From the NCBI GenBank assembly GCA_949127775.1, contig CASBQF010000387.1:1-36534 (forward strand): a stretch of DNA of 36,534 bases, read 5' to 3'. The DNA is from Oscillatoriales cyanobacterium PMM_0080 (lineage in GTDB: Bacteria > Cyanobacteriota > Cyanobacteriia > Cyanobacteriales > Microcoleaceae). Both the position numbers and the translations under genes were made by a program. Below, piece by piece: positions 1 to 7,090 of this stretch. The first letter of the stretch is position 1. Every line of letters starts with the position of its first letter. The notes beneath the pieces were generated by a model, which had not been told where the DNA came from, ran no database searches, and was given only the letters and a program-made list of their open reading frames with translations.

Positions 1-123
<123 letters not shown>

Positions 124-142
124 TTTTTAGCCTTAGATAGAT

Positions 143-174
143 AAAAAGCGCTCCTAGAAATAGGGGCGCTTTTT
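143..174 (+). terminator. Rho-independent terminator of psbA
   Basis: A 14-bp stem (143-156 with 161-174) has a GAAA loop, one G-T wobble and a closing run of five T. It starts 19 bases after the psbA stop. The rest of the gap up to base 317 shows no further element that I recognise. Confidence 0.9.
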
Positions 175-317
175 GTTTGGGAAAATCTAATTTAACACTA
201 CTAATGCTTTGCAAAATTTGGGTTACAGTTTACCTAAATAAATTTTGCTCTGACCCTTTATGGACAACAAAAATCATTAAGATAGTTATAGAGTTCGCGA
301 AATAATGGACATTTTTT

Positions 318-974
318 TTAAACTTCATTCGGATCGATTTCTCTCAATAGCAAAGGAGTGTGTGATCCTTTAGAAAAGCGTCTATTATTGCGATCGACCT
401 CATCTTGAACACTTGACTCAATTAAAGCTTCTGATAGTTTTTCTCGACAGCAATCTCTTTCAGAATCATATTCACTAAATGATTCTGGACTGTCAAAAGA
501 AACTTTTTTTTCTTTACTCAGCCACCAACGCATACGTTCATGTCTGCCGCGAAAATCAGAATTTTTAGCTATTGAATTATTCCAATCAGCAATAATCCAA
601 GCTTCGATTTCCGGTGCGGCAAACCCAACAAATTTTTCGATATCAGCAGATTCTGGTATTTTGGATAACTCTACCAATATTTTTGATTTTTGTATTTGGG
701 AATCGCGACAATCCAAATCATCAAAAACTAAAATCAGGTCGCATTTATTTGGTTCTGCTTTTAAGGCGAGTGGCAATTCTTGCTTGATTTGGTCGATTAA
801 GCTTTTACCTGTTTTTCCATAACTACCTGCTTTATTAGGTTTCGGGCCGGGTTTTTGACGAACTGGTGTTTTTCGTTCAAATCTACACCCAGGAAAAGTT
901 TTTTCTAAAAAAGGCAACAAGCCTTTAACCTCAGATTCACCGCCTCCAGAGAAAACCCACACTACCACGGCCAT
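318..974 (-). CDS. DUF4276-type, TOPRIM-like protein paired with an ATPase
   Basis: 218 residues. The start is placed at 974, 13 bases inside the end of the upstream ATPase gene, which implies translational coupling. The N-terminus WVFSGGGESE (Glu13, Glu15) resembles the first acidic motif of TOPRIM folds. A second motif, LILVFDDLD (Asp85, Asp86, Asp88), matches the TOPRIM DxD, and PEIEAWIIAD (122-130) is typical of DUF4276-like proteins. OLD-family nucleases carry ATPase and TOPRIM in one chain, and PARIS splits them into AriA (ATPase) and AriB (DUF4435/TOPRIM). By analogy this could be the effector nuclease of a split OLD/PARIS-like defence module. That role is inference; the family assignment was made by eye. 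Confidence 0.65.
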   Translation of the reverse strand: MAVVVWVFSGGGESEVKGLLPFLEKTFPGCRFERKTPVRQKPGPKPNKAGSYGKTGKSLIDQIKQELPLALKAEPNKCDLILVFDDLDCRDSQIQKSKILVELSKIPESADIEKFVGFAAPEIEAWIIADWNNSIAKNSDFRGRHERMRWWLSKEKKVSFDSPESFSEYDSERDCCREKLSEALIESSVQDEVDRNNRRFSKGSHTPLLLREIDPNEV

Positions 975-2266
975 CCTCCAATACTTGGATCACCAACACG
1001 GTATAAGTCGCCTAATTCCCATCCCTCTTCAAGTTTTGGCTGTAGCATTTCTTTGGAAAGAGATTTGATTGAGAAATGTGTTCTATTTTCGGGATAAAAA
1101 CAAAGAACATTCTCTAAACAATCCGTAAAGTGATCTAAAAGGTCGGGACTATGTGTGGTAATAATTATCTGAGTTCTGGTGGCAGCTTTTTTAATCCATT
1201 CAGCTAAAATTGGCATCCACGAGACGTGCAATCCTAATTCCGGTTCATCAATAACTATCAAAGAGGGAAGAAGTGGAGAATGTAATATAGTTGCCCAACA
1301 AAGCATCCTGACAGTTCCATCCGACATTTCATTTAGGTAGAAAGGTTCTTTGATGTCTTCAAAATACCATTCTACAGTGAGTGATAGGCGACCAGAACGC
1401 ACAGGTTTCAGCCGACGAGTTTTTGGTAAAATCGACTTCATCGCCTCGTTAAGGCTATCTTCAAAGTCTATATTTTGGCTTAAATTATCCAAAACTAACG
1501 GCAGATTATCTCCCGATGCAGATAGGTAAATATCACTTCCACCTATTTTAGGCTCTACTGTTCTAATTAAATTTAAGTTCATATTATTGGCATTATAAAA
1601 TTGCCATTTTGAAATAAATTCAATTAATTCTCTTCTAATTTTGTAAACAGGTGTATTTTCTGGGGGTAATAGACTATTTTCAAGCAGTGTCGGAATTGTC
1701 AACAAACCCAAAGAATTTGTAGGAATGTTATCTAAAGGTTCAAACTGAGTTTGCCCTTGACCGGGAGAATTGTAAACAGATAAAAGTCCTTGCCCTAATT
1801 CTCTGTTATGCAATTTATAGTAATAGAAAGGTTGCTTGCTGGAAGAAGTTTCCTGCAAATTTTCTCCGTCATACAGATATTCTTCAGAGATGCTCGCCCT
1901 TACTTTTTGTCGATCGGTATAAAGTTTTAAATCAAGAATTGCGCTGTCTTTTTGAAGATTACCAGTTTGGTTAATTTGCGAAAAACAGTAAGCAATACTG
2001 ACTTTTGCTGGACTTTCAACATTGACATCTAAGATTTTATCACCGCCAAATTTAGAAATAGCATCCTCAAAACTACTCACGCCCCGATTTTCATCTGGAA
2101 TAGCGGTCAGGCAATCTTTTAAAAATTTTAAACAACTGATAAAATTGCTTTTCCCTGAACCGTTTGCTCCTATAAATATATTAAGGTTGTTTAAATTTAC
2201 AGATGGATCTAAGTGTAGATTTTTATAATTCTTGGTTGTCAGAAATCGAATAATTGGTTGATTCAT
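962..2266 (-). CDS. OLD/ABC-type AAA ATPase (AAA_15/AAA_21 class)
   Basis: 434 residues from the ATG at 2266. I chose this start because GGAG lies 9 bases upstream and the conserved fold begins at once (IIRFLTTKNYKNL); in-frame starts at 2287 and 2305 are possible. Visible motifs are Walker A GANGSGKSN (33-41), an ABC-signature-like MSDGT, Walker B LIVIDEPELGLH (Asp340, Glu341), and the H-loop TTHSPDLLDHF (His about 372). The long middle insertion is variable in this family. There is no TOPRIM domain in the chain, and the next gene, overlapping by 13 bases, appears to supply one. Such ATPases act as dimers that gate or sense in anti-phage systems such as OLD, Gabija, Septu and PARIS. The ATPase call is secure; the defence role is inferred. 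Confidence 0.85.
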   Translation of the reverse strand: MNQPIIRFLTTKNYKNLHLDPSVNLNNLNIFIGANGSGKSNFISCLKFLKDCLTAIPDENRGVSSFEDAISKFGGDKILDVNVESPAKVSIAYCFSQINQTGNLQKDSAILDLKLYTDRQKVRASISEEYLYDGENLQETSSSKQPFYYYKLHNRELGQGLLSVYNSPGQGQTQFEPLDNIPTNSLGLLTIPTLLENSLLPPENTPVYKIRRELIEFISKWQFYNANNMNLNLIRTVEPKIGGSDIYLSASGDNLPLVLDNLSQNIDFEDSLNEAMKSILPKTRRLKPVRSGRLSLTVEWYFEDIKEPFYLNEMSDGTVRMLCWATILHSPLLPSLIVIDEPELGLHVSWMPILAEWIKKAATRTQIIITTHSPDLLDHFTDCLENVLCFYPENRTHFSIKSLSKEMLQPKLEEGWELGDLYRVGDPSIGGWPW

Positions 2267-2346
2267 ACGATCGCGCTCCGGCTCCATAGCATAATCCGGG
2301 AACAATTAACTAATTTATTATGAAGTGAGGATTTGAGATATCTGTA

Positions 2347-2712
2347 CTAATTGTCCTTGTCCTCAGCAATCTTAGCCAGATCCATAAATTCTTCCAACAG
2401 TTTGAAAAATTTATCGAGGGCATCTTTTTCATCAACAGAAAAGAAGAGAATGATACTGTCCCATCCGTGAGTTGATGTAATTTGATATCTTTCCTGTATC
2501 CACTCTTGAAATCCATCAAGTTGTTGTTGTTGTTCTGTGTCGGGAAACCCAAGTTCCGCTCTAGCCGTCTCATATCCATCTAAAAATGCGCGCAGGCGGG
2601 TAATTGAACACTTGCCCAAATACATACCAGGTCTCTGTTTGATTCTTTGCAGTAAATCAAAGAAGTATTCATTTTTAACATCTAGTTTGTTAACATTAAC
2701 TTCGGCTAGCAT
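2347..2712 (-). CDS. Probable immunity protein for the papain-fold toxin-like protein
   Basis: 121 residues, starting 14 bases after the toxin-like gene stops, on the same strand; AGGA lies about 12 bases before the ATG. The sequence is acidic, soluble and has no membrane segment. Its most recognisable stretch is QRIKQRPGMYLGKCSITRLR (about 23-42), then FLDGY. I recall RPGMYLG proteins as small hypotheticals, often near toxins, but cannot name a Pfam family. The immunity role is inferred from size, acidity and toxin-then-immunity gene order. It is separated from the downstream ATPase start by 80 bases, so all four genes of the island may share a transcript. It could instead be an unrelated hypothetical protein. 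Confidence 0.5.
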   Translation of the reverse strand: MLAEVNVNKLDVKNEYFFDLLQRIKQRPGMYLGKCSITRLRAFLDGYETARAELGFPDTEQQQQLDGFQEWIQERYQITSTHGWDSIILFFSVDEKDALDKFFKLLEEFMDLAKIAEDKDN

Positions 2713-2726
2713 AAAAAAGTTTCCTA

Positions 2727-3104
2727 TTAAAAGTCTTCTTCTATTACTATAAACTGTAAATTATTGAATAGTTTACCATGAAATAGTAGGTTTGTCATCC
2801 ATTGCTCTCTGTTTAGCCCGTCCGGGTGATGGTTGTCAAAAATAGTTTCTATGTTGTTGATAACAATAGCGATTCCTTCGTGACGACCATTTACTGAAAT
2901 AGCCTCTCCCGGTACGCTATCATCATAAATGCCGCTGTTCCGACCTCTTCCGTATCCTGTGTACAGTTTTATGCGCTTTCCAGGAATTCCTTGACTGATC
3001 AAGTAATCTTTGATGTTGCTGGCGCACTCAATACATTTAAAGTTTTCATAACGATCGACAATAGCCTTGATTTCCAGTATTTGCTCAGCAGTAATCTCAC
3101 TCAT
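2727..3104 (-). CDS. Papain-fold toxin-like protein (Tox-PL-2 type), stand-alone
   Basis: 125 residues. The pattern fits the papain fold toxin 2 domain: a Cys motif FKCIECASNI (Cys24, Cys27), the His motif VNGRHEGIAI (His75), and the Asp/Asn motif FDNHHPDG (Asp90, Asn91), with catalytic residues in the order Cys, His, Asp. Proteins with this domain are predicted cysteine proteases, deamidases or transglutaminases and are usually C-terminal tips of polymorphic toxins. Here the domain makes up the whole protein, with no secretion signal or delivery domain visible, so it may act inside the cell or be a detached toxin tip. No Shine-Dalgarno sequence is seen. A MITE-like repeat begins six bases upstream of the start codon, so its leader and promoter would lie in or beyond that repeat. 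Confidence 0.65.
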   Translation of the reverse strand: MSEITAEQILEIKAIVDRYENFKCIECASNIKDYLISQGIPGKRIKLYTGYGRGRNSGIYDDSVPGEAISVNGRHEGIAIVINNIETIFDNHHPDGLNREQWMTNLLFHGKLFNNLQFIVIEEDF

Positions 3105-3109
3105 ATCTT

Positions 3110-3210
3110 ATATGAATTCCGTCAGCATCGGAATCATTCATCCCTCTTCTCTCTCTGTGTCCTCTGTGTTCTCTGCGGTTAAATCATTCCGATACAACCC
3201 GAATTGATAT
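3110..3210. repeat. MITE-like element, family A copy 1
   Basis: About 101 bases with imperfect terminal inverted repeats: ATATGAATTCCG at the left and CCCGAATTGATAT at the right, followed inward by ATCGGAATCATT and AATCATTCCGAT. The core is a pyrimidine-rich CTCTGTGTTCTCTGCGGTT. Related copies lie at 8097-8178 (inverted, truncated) and 15112-15206. It abuts the start of the toxin-like gene. The rest of the gap to 3348 shows no gene. Confidence 0.7.
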
Positions 3211-3348
3211 TACTCATACCAAGAAATTGACTTGCACCGATGCCCAGAAACCGAGTTTTCACCAGAATTATTCGCTGTAGCCCGCAAATTGGGTAAAAAA
3301 CCCGGTTTCTTAGTCGCAGTGTACCCAACCTAAAATTAATCTAAAAAA

Positions 3349-3382
3349 TTAAAAGGTAAAAAATTAATTTTTTACCTTTTAA
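3349..3382. terminator. 34-bp perfect palindrome, probable fabF terminator
   Basis: TTAAAAGGTAAAAAATT is followed directly by its exact reverse complement, giving 34 bp of dyad symmetry with T-runs on both strands. It lies 30 bases beyond the fabF stop, so it probably terminates fabF and could work in both directions. Two copies of the heptamer TCTCGAC follow. Confidence 0.65.
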
Positions 3383-3411
3383 CTCTCGACTCTCGACTTT
3401 CAAATTGTCCG

Positions 3412-4665
3412 TTACCGAACAAACTTCTTGAATGCCAGCGTCACGTTGTGGCCACCAAATCCAAAGGAATTCGACAGCGCCACATCAACTTTTAGATCGC
3501 GACTGGTATGCGGCACATAGTCCAAATCGCACTCTGGATCGGGATTTTCTAGATTGATTGTCGGCGGGATTTTGTCGTTGGCGATCGCCATTACCGCAGC
3601 TACCGCCTCAATTCCCCCAGAACCACCCAAAAGATGACCGGTCATTGACTTGGTAGAACTAATGGCTACTTTGTAAGCATGGTCTCCCAAAGTCTTTTTA
3701 ATCGCCTTCGTTTCCGTAGAATCGTTGGGAAGCGTACTCGTCCCGTGAGCATTGATGTAGCTCACCATATCTGGTGTCAAACCACCATCCTTGAGCGCTA
3801 AAGCGATCGCCCGTGATGCACCCTCACCCCCCGGTACTGGGGATGTCATGTGATACGCATCGCAGGTTAAACCGTAGCCGACGATTTCTGCGTAAATCTT
3901 CGCGCCACGGGCTAGAGCGTGTTCCATTTCTTCTAGAATCAGAATGCCAGCACCTTCGCCGACGACAAAACCATCCCGATCGCGATCGAACGGACGGCAA
4001 GCATGAGTCGGGTCATCGTTGCGAGTCGAAAGCGCCCTCGCCGCAGCAAAACCAGCCACGCACAAAGGTGTCACAGCAGCTTCCGTACCGCCGCAAATCA
4101 TCGCTTGGGCATAACCGCCCTGCACTAGGCGAAACGCATCACCTACCGCATTTGATCCCGCAGCGCAAGCCGTAACTACGCAAGAGTTCGGCCCCTTTGC
4201 GCCCGTTTGAATTGCCGTCAGGCCAGCAGCCATATTCGCAATCATCATCGGAATCATAAACGGGCTGCATCGATCGGGGCCGCGAGTCAGATAGATCTCT
4301 TGTTGGTCTTCCAAAACCTTCAGCCCACCAATGCCAGTGCCAAGAATGACACCCACCTGTTCTGCGTTCAGGTCATTAATCTCAAATTTCGCATCAGCCA
4401 GAGCCTGTTTGCTGGCTGATACCCCAAATTGAGCAAAGCGATCCATCCGCTTTGCTTCCTTGCGCTCTAAATAGTCGTGAGGGTCATAACCCTTAACCTC
4501 TGCGGCAATGCGACAGTCGTGCCGCGACGGGTCGAATAAGGTGATCGGGCCGATGCCATTCTTCCCAGCAAGCAACCCGTCCCAATATTCAGACAAGGTA
4601 TTGCCGATCGGTGTAATCGCGCCTAGACCGGTAATAACAACGCGCTTACGCTCAAAATTTGTCAT
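3412..4665 (-). CDS. fabF: 3-oxoacyl-[acyl-carrier-protein] synthase II (KAS II)
   Basis: 417 residues, normal length for FabF. It elongates fatty acids by condensing malonyl-ACP with acyl-ACP in the cytosol. The start MTNFERKRVVITGLG matches the family N-terminus. The catalytic triad is visible: Cys167 in VTACAAGSNA, His307 in INAHGTSTLPND and His344 in MTGHLLGGSG, with Lys339 just before. Both thiolase-fold halves are complete. In cyanobacteria acpP normally lies directly upstream of fabF. Here a TnpB-like gene and a possible terminator (4678-4737) stand between them, so fabF may need its own promoter or depend on readthrough. No clear Shine-Dalgarno sequence precedes the ATG. Confidence 0.97.
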   Translation of the reverse strand: MTNFERKRVVITGLGAITPIGNTLSEYWDGLLAGKNGIGPITLFDPSRHDCRIAAEVKGYDPHDYLERKEAKRMDRFAQFGVSASKQALADAKFEINDLNAEQVGVILGTGIGGLKVLEDQQEIYLTRGPDRCSPFMIPMMIANMAAGLTAIQTGAKGPNSCVVTACAAGSNAVGDAFRLVQGGYAQAMICGGTEAAVTPLCVAGFAAARALSTRNDDPTHACRPFDRDRDGFVVGEGAGILILEEMEHALARGAKIYAEIVGYGLTCDAYHMTSPVPGGEGASRAIALALKDGGLTPDMVSYINAHGTSTLPNDSTETKAIKKTLGDHAYKVAISSTKSMTGHLLGGSGGIEAVAAVMAIANDKIPPTINLENPDPECDLDYVPHTSRDLKVDVALSNSFGFGGHNVTLAFKKFVR

Positions 4666-4677
4666 GATTTCAGTTTC

Positions 4678-4737
4678 AAAAAATTAAACACCGCTTCTAA
4701 AAACCTAGGTTTACCTAGGTATAAACTTCTGCGGTGT
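4678..4737 (-). terminator. Stem-loop between the TnpB-like gene and fabF: element end or terminator
   Basis: ACACCGC (4688-4694) pairs with GCGGTGT (4731-4737). Inside are two copies of the palindrome ACCTAGGT (4703-4710 and 4713-4720) that can pair with each other or fold alone. On the minus strand the stem is followed by a T-run (4678-4683). It could be the terminator of the TnpB-like transcript or the subterminal hairpin expected at IS200/IS605-type ends. Confidence 0.5.
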
Positions 4738-4756
4738 AAGTTTAAGCAAGTCTTCT

Positions 4757-6232
4757 CTAGTGCGCGAGCGCTTCCCCACAGACCTCTTTGGGGTTGACCA
4801 GAAAACTCCTGTTAGAAACGGTATAGTAATCGTGTCTACGATTCACTATACCGGATTGCTTGGTCTTTCTATTCAGTTGGGCCCATTGAGTCCATACGTG
4901 CTTGTTTGAGTTCACTTCAACATAGGCGGTTATGGAGTCTGGGAGTTTTTCGCTTAATCTCATACCTCTACGGGCAATCGCTAAAGCAGCGGCTTCATCG
5001 CTAGCAAGTCCGTACATCTTGAGGTATTTGAATAAACCAATAATACTTGTAAAGGCGGGATTGACTGCGATCAATTCAATTCCACGATTACTAAGGATTG
5101 ACCTCAATTGTTTGTAGAATTGATTGTAAGCCCAACTTGAGAGCATTCGGGCATACTTGCGACTTGTTTCGCCTAACCGCTGTTTCTTGTCTGAAAATTC
5201 TAATTCTTCACAAACAATAGGACACTGAAATTTTGTAGCCAATACTGCCAACTGCAAGCAGGTATCAACAATTTGAGCCTGTTGTGCGCCACTAGGCAAG
5301 CCCAACTGTAAAGGTATTTGATTTTTGGCTTTGAGATTGCCATCAGCATCAACATAAGCCCAACCAATTGAGCCTGGGTTCATGTCGATACCAATACAGC
5401 CATAAGCTCGATCAATAGATTGAGGCTTAACGGGACTTGGTGTAAAAGATATCGCTACTTTCCAGCTATTATTCTTTTTGAATAAATGCCAAGTCTTTGC
5501 ACCGCAGGTCGGCAATCGGTTAATATTGCGATTAAAATCACCAATTTCGGCTGAAATGCTTTTGCCAAAACTTCCTTCAAGACACGCCGGAACTCTAACT
5601 TTTAAGATAGAACCATTCCATTGAGCGATGCCATTTCCCAGTGTTTCGTCTTTAGATCCCACGAAGAACACTTGATCGCGAGGTACGAACACCTTGATCG
5701 GTGCTACTTTTAAAGTAGCTAGCTTGTTCTGAACAAGGAAAAGTTTACGCTTTTTGTGATGAATTTGAAAGTGTAAATTTTGCCAATTAGTTTCCCTGTA
5801 TTTGAGTGAACAAGACAAAGGAAAGCCACAACCTGTTTTACTATTGCGCCAATTCTTTTTGGAGTAAAACTTGTTTGCTGCTTTCAGTTTTTTCTCTGCC
5901 TTCCCCAACCAGACTTCAATCGACTTTGCCTTACCCGTTAATGTTTTGATGTGCAATGAACGATGTTCTTTGGCACTGTCAACCTTACCTTTAGCGTAGG
6001 CAATGACCCCATTTGCGTGACGCTTATTTATGAAGTAGGTTGTTTGGAGGTGGCTGTTCCATTTCGACTTATTGAATTTGGCACAAGTCAATAGTTGAGC
6101 AACCGTCTCAATTGCAGCCAGCTTAAAGATAGGGGCAAAGGCGGTTAAAAACATCTCCATCTGACTGAAGCCCAAAGCATTCAGTTCTGATTCGGGAGTG
6201 GGCAGTCCTTTGATGTAGGTTAGGGATGGCAT
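4757..6232 (-). CDS. TnpB-like (IS200/IS605 OrfB-related) RuvC nuclease lacking the zinc ribbon
   Basis: 491 residues. GAGAGG lies 8 bases before the ATG. The C-terminal half shows a RuvC fold: YGCIGIDMNPGSIGWAYVD (Asp283), PIVCEELEF (Glu342 or 343) and GLASDEAAALAIARR (Asp412). These acidic residues match the TnpB/Cas12 catalytic triad, so the nuclease looks intact. TnpB normally has a CxxC...CxxC zinc ribbon between RuvC-II and III, after a TS motif. Here the corresponding stretch, NPAFTSIIGLFKYLKMYGL, has no cysteine. The basic N-terminal half would be the RNA/DNA-binding part. No TnpA transposase gene is nearby, so it is at best non-autonomous. It separates acpP from fabF. Proteins like this are commonly annotated as TnpB-related in cyanobacteria; their activity is not known to me. 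Confidence 0.8.
   Translation of the reverse strand: MPSLTYIKGLPTPESELNALGFSQMEMFLTAFAPIFKLAAIETVAQLLTCAKFNKSKWNSHLQTTYFINKRHANGVIAYAKGKVDSAKEHRSLHIKTLTGKAKSIEVWLGKAEKKLKAANKFYSKKNWRNSKTGCGFPLSCSLKYRETNWQNLHFQIHHKKRKLFLVQNKLATLKVAPIKVFVPRDQVFFVGSKDETLGNGIAQWNGSILKVRVPACLEGSFGKSISAEIGDFNRNINRLPTCGAKTWHLFKKNNSWKVAISFTPSPVKPQSIDRAYGCIGIDMNPGSIGWAYVDADGNLKAKNQIPLQLGLPSGAQQAQIVDTCLQLAVLATKFQCPIVCEELEFSDKKQRLGETSRKYARMLSSWAYNQFYKQLRSILSNRGIELIAVNPAFTSIIGLFKYLKMYGLASDEAAALAIARRGMRLSEKLPDSITAYVEVNSNKHVWTQWAQLNRKTKQSGIVNRRHDYYTVSNRSFLVNPKEVCGEALAH
4762..4853 (-). ncRNA. Candidate omega (guide) RNA segment at the 3' end of the TnpB-like gene
   Basis: TnpB guide RNAs overlap the 3' end of tnpB and extend to the element's right end. 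In the last 100 bases of this gene there are three hairpins: CGGTATAGTAATCGT (4819-4833) pairing with 4838-4853 over 15 bp with one bulged base and a 4-base loop; CCCCA (4774-4778) with TGGGG (4789-4793); and a GCG/CGC stem at 4762-4771. Such pairing inside a coding region is unusual. The RNA's true ends cannot be set from sequence alone. Confidence 0.4.
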
Positions 6233-6410
6233 TGATTCGACCTCTCAATGTGGTTATATCTGTTCAGATCAAAATCTTAGAAGTTTGTCCTTTAATTCCG
6301 CTAATTCCCCAATGCTGAGCCAGTCTGTCCATGTCATACCCAGAATCTATCCTCTGAATCATCGGTAAATCTAGGTATTTTGGCAACAGTAGGCAACCCA
6401 GAACGCAGAA

Positions 6411-6449
6411 CAAAAGAGGAGTTTTTAGTTTTCTAAGTTCTCTCCTCTT
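6411..6449 (-). terminator. Rho-independent terminator of acpP
   Basis: AAGAGGAG (6414-6421) pairs with CTCCTCTT (6442-6449), an 8-bp stem with a 20-base loop, followed on the minus strand by a T-run. It begins 20 bases after the acpP stop. If active, it separates acpP from the TnpB-like gene and fabF. The segment 6233-6410 holds no gene I can support; it may include the other end of the inserted element. Confidence 0.6.
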
Positions 6450-6468
6450 AGGGGAAAAGACAGGTATT

Positions 6469-6723
6469 TTATGCTTTTGGGGTTGCAAGTTTGCTGCTGA
6501 TGAAATCTACAGAAGCTTGAACCGTAGTAATTGCTTCGGCTGCTTCGTCGGGAATTTCAATATCAAACTCTTCTTCCAACGCCATAACCAGCTCTACTGT
6601 ATCTAGGGAGTCTGCTCCTAAATCGTTGGCAAAGTTGGCTTCGGGCTTGACTTCGGTTGGATCAACTTCGAGTTGATCTGCCACAATTTTCTTGACTCTA
6701 GCAAAAATGTCGTCTTGACTCAT
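6469..6723 (-). CDS. acpP: Acyl carrier protein
   Basis: 84 residues, normal for ACP. The phosphopantetheine attachment site is [10 protein letters not shown] with Ser39; the holo-ACP synthase adds the 4'-phosphopantetheine arm there. The protein is strongly acidic and has the expected helices. The upstream leader on the minus strand contains GGAGACA before the ATG. It carries acyl chains for fatty-acid and lipid A synthesis in the cytosol. The following fabF is the usual partner, but here it is more than 1.8 kb away because of the TnpB-like gene. Confidence 0.97.
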   Translation of the reverse strand: MSQDDIFARVKKIVADQLEVDPTEVKPEANFANDLGADSLDTVELVMALEEEFDIEIPDEAAEAITTVQASVDFISSKLATPKA

Positions 6724-6851
6724 AACATTGTCTCCTCATTGGTTGCTGCGTATCTAATCTTATCCGAAAGGGGGATCTGCAAAAGGAAGGCTTGCCACTT
6801 TTCTAAGTGACACGGGGCTAGGGAAATTGGCGCGGGGGCGATCCTCATGCC

Positions 6852-6881
6852 ATTTGAGATTTGAGATTTGAGATTTGAGAT
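6852..6881. repeat. Heptamer tandem repeat (STRR), ATTTGAG x4
   Basis: Four perfect tandem copies of ATTTGAG lie in the 367-base gap between the divergent genes acpP and the HdrB-like gene. Apart from this repeat and the promoters that must face each way, I see nothing definite in the gap. The type matches the short tandemly repeated repetitive sequences described in filamentous cyanobacteria. Confidence 0.85.
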
Positions 6882-7090
6882 GGGAATTGCTGACTGGATA
6901 TGAGTTTTAAGTTTTCCTACAGTTGCGTTTTGTTGGGAAACTCGTGTCAAAATCCTTGAGAAAAGCTGATAATTAGCCCCTAGCTAGGCGGTGATACGCT
7001 AATCATGAAGAAGAAATTCGTTAGCGCAGCCCTCGAAGAGGATCGCTCTTATCCATTGTCCTGAACCTTGTCTCCCCAGCAAAAACGACT

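Noticed and set aside
4713-6378. CTAGGTAT present on both sides of the TnpB-like gene (4715-4721 region and 6371-6378) as possible target duplication
   Set aside because: IS200/IS605-type elements do not make target duplications, and the 8-base match with a palindromic core may be chance.
6264-6488. A 74-codon minus-strand open frame after acpP
   Set aside because: It overlaps the acpP end and the terminator hairpin at 6411-6449, has no Shine-Dalgarno sequence and no recognisable domain.
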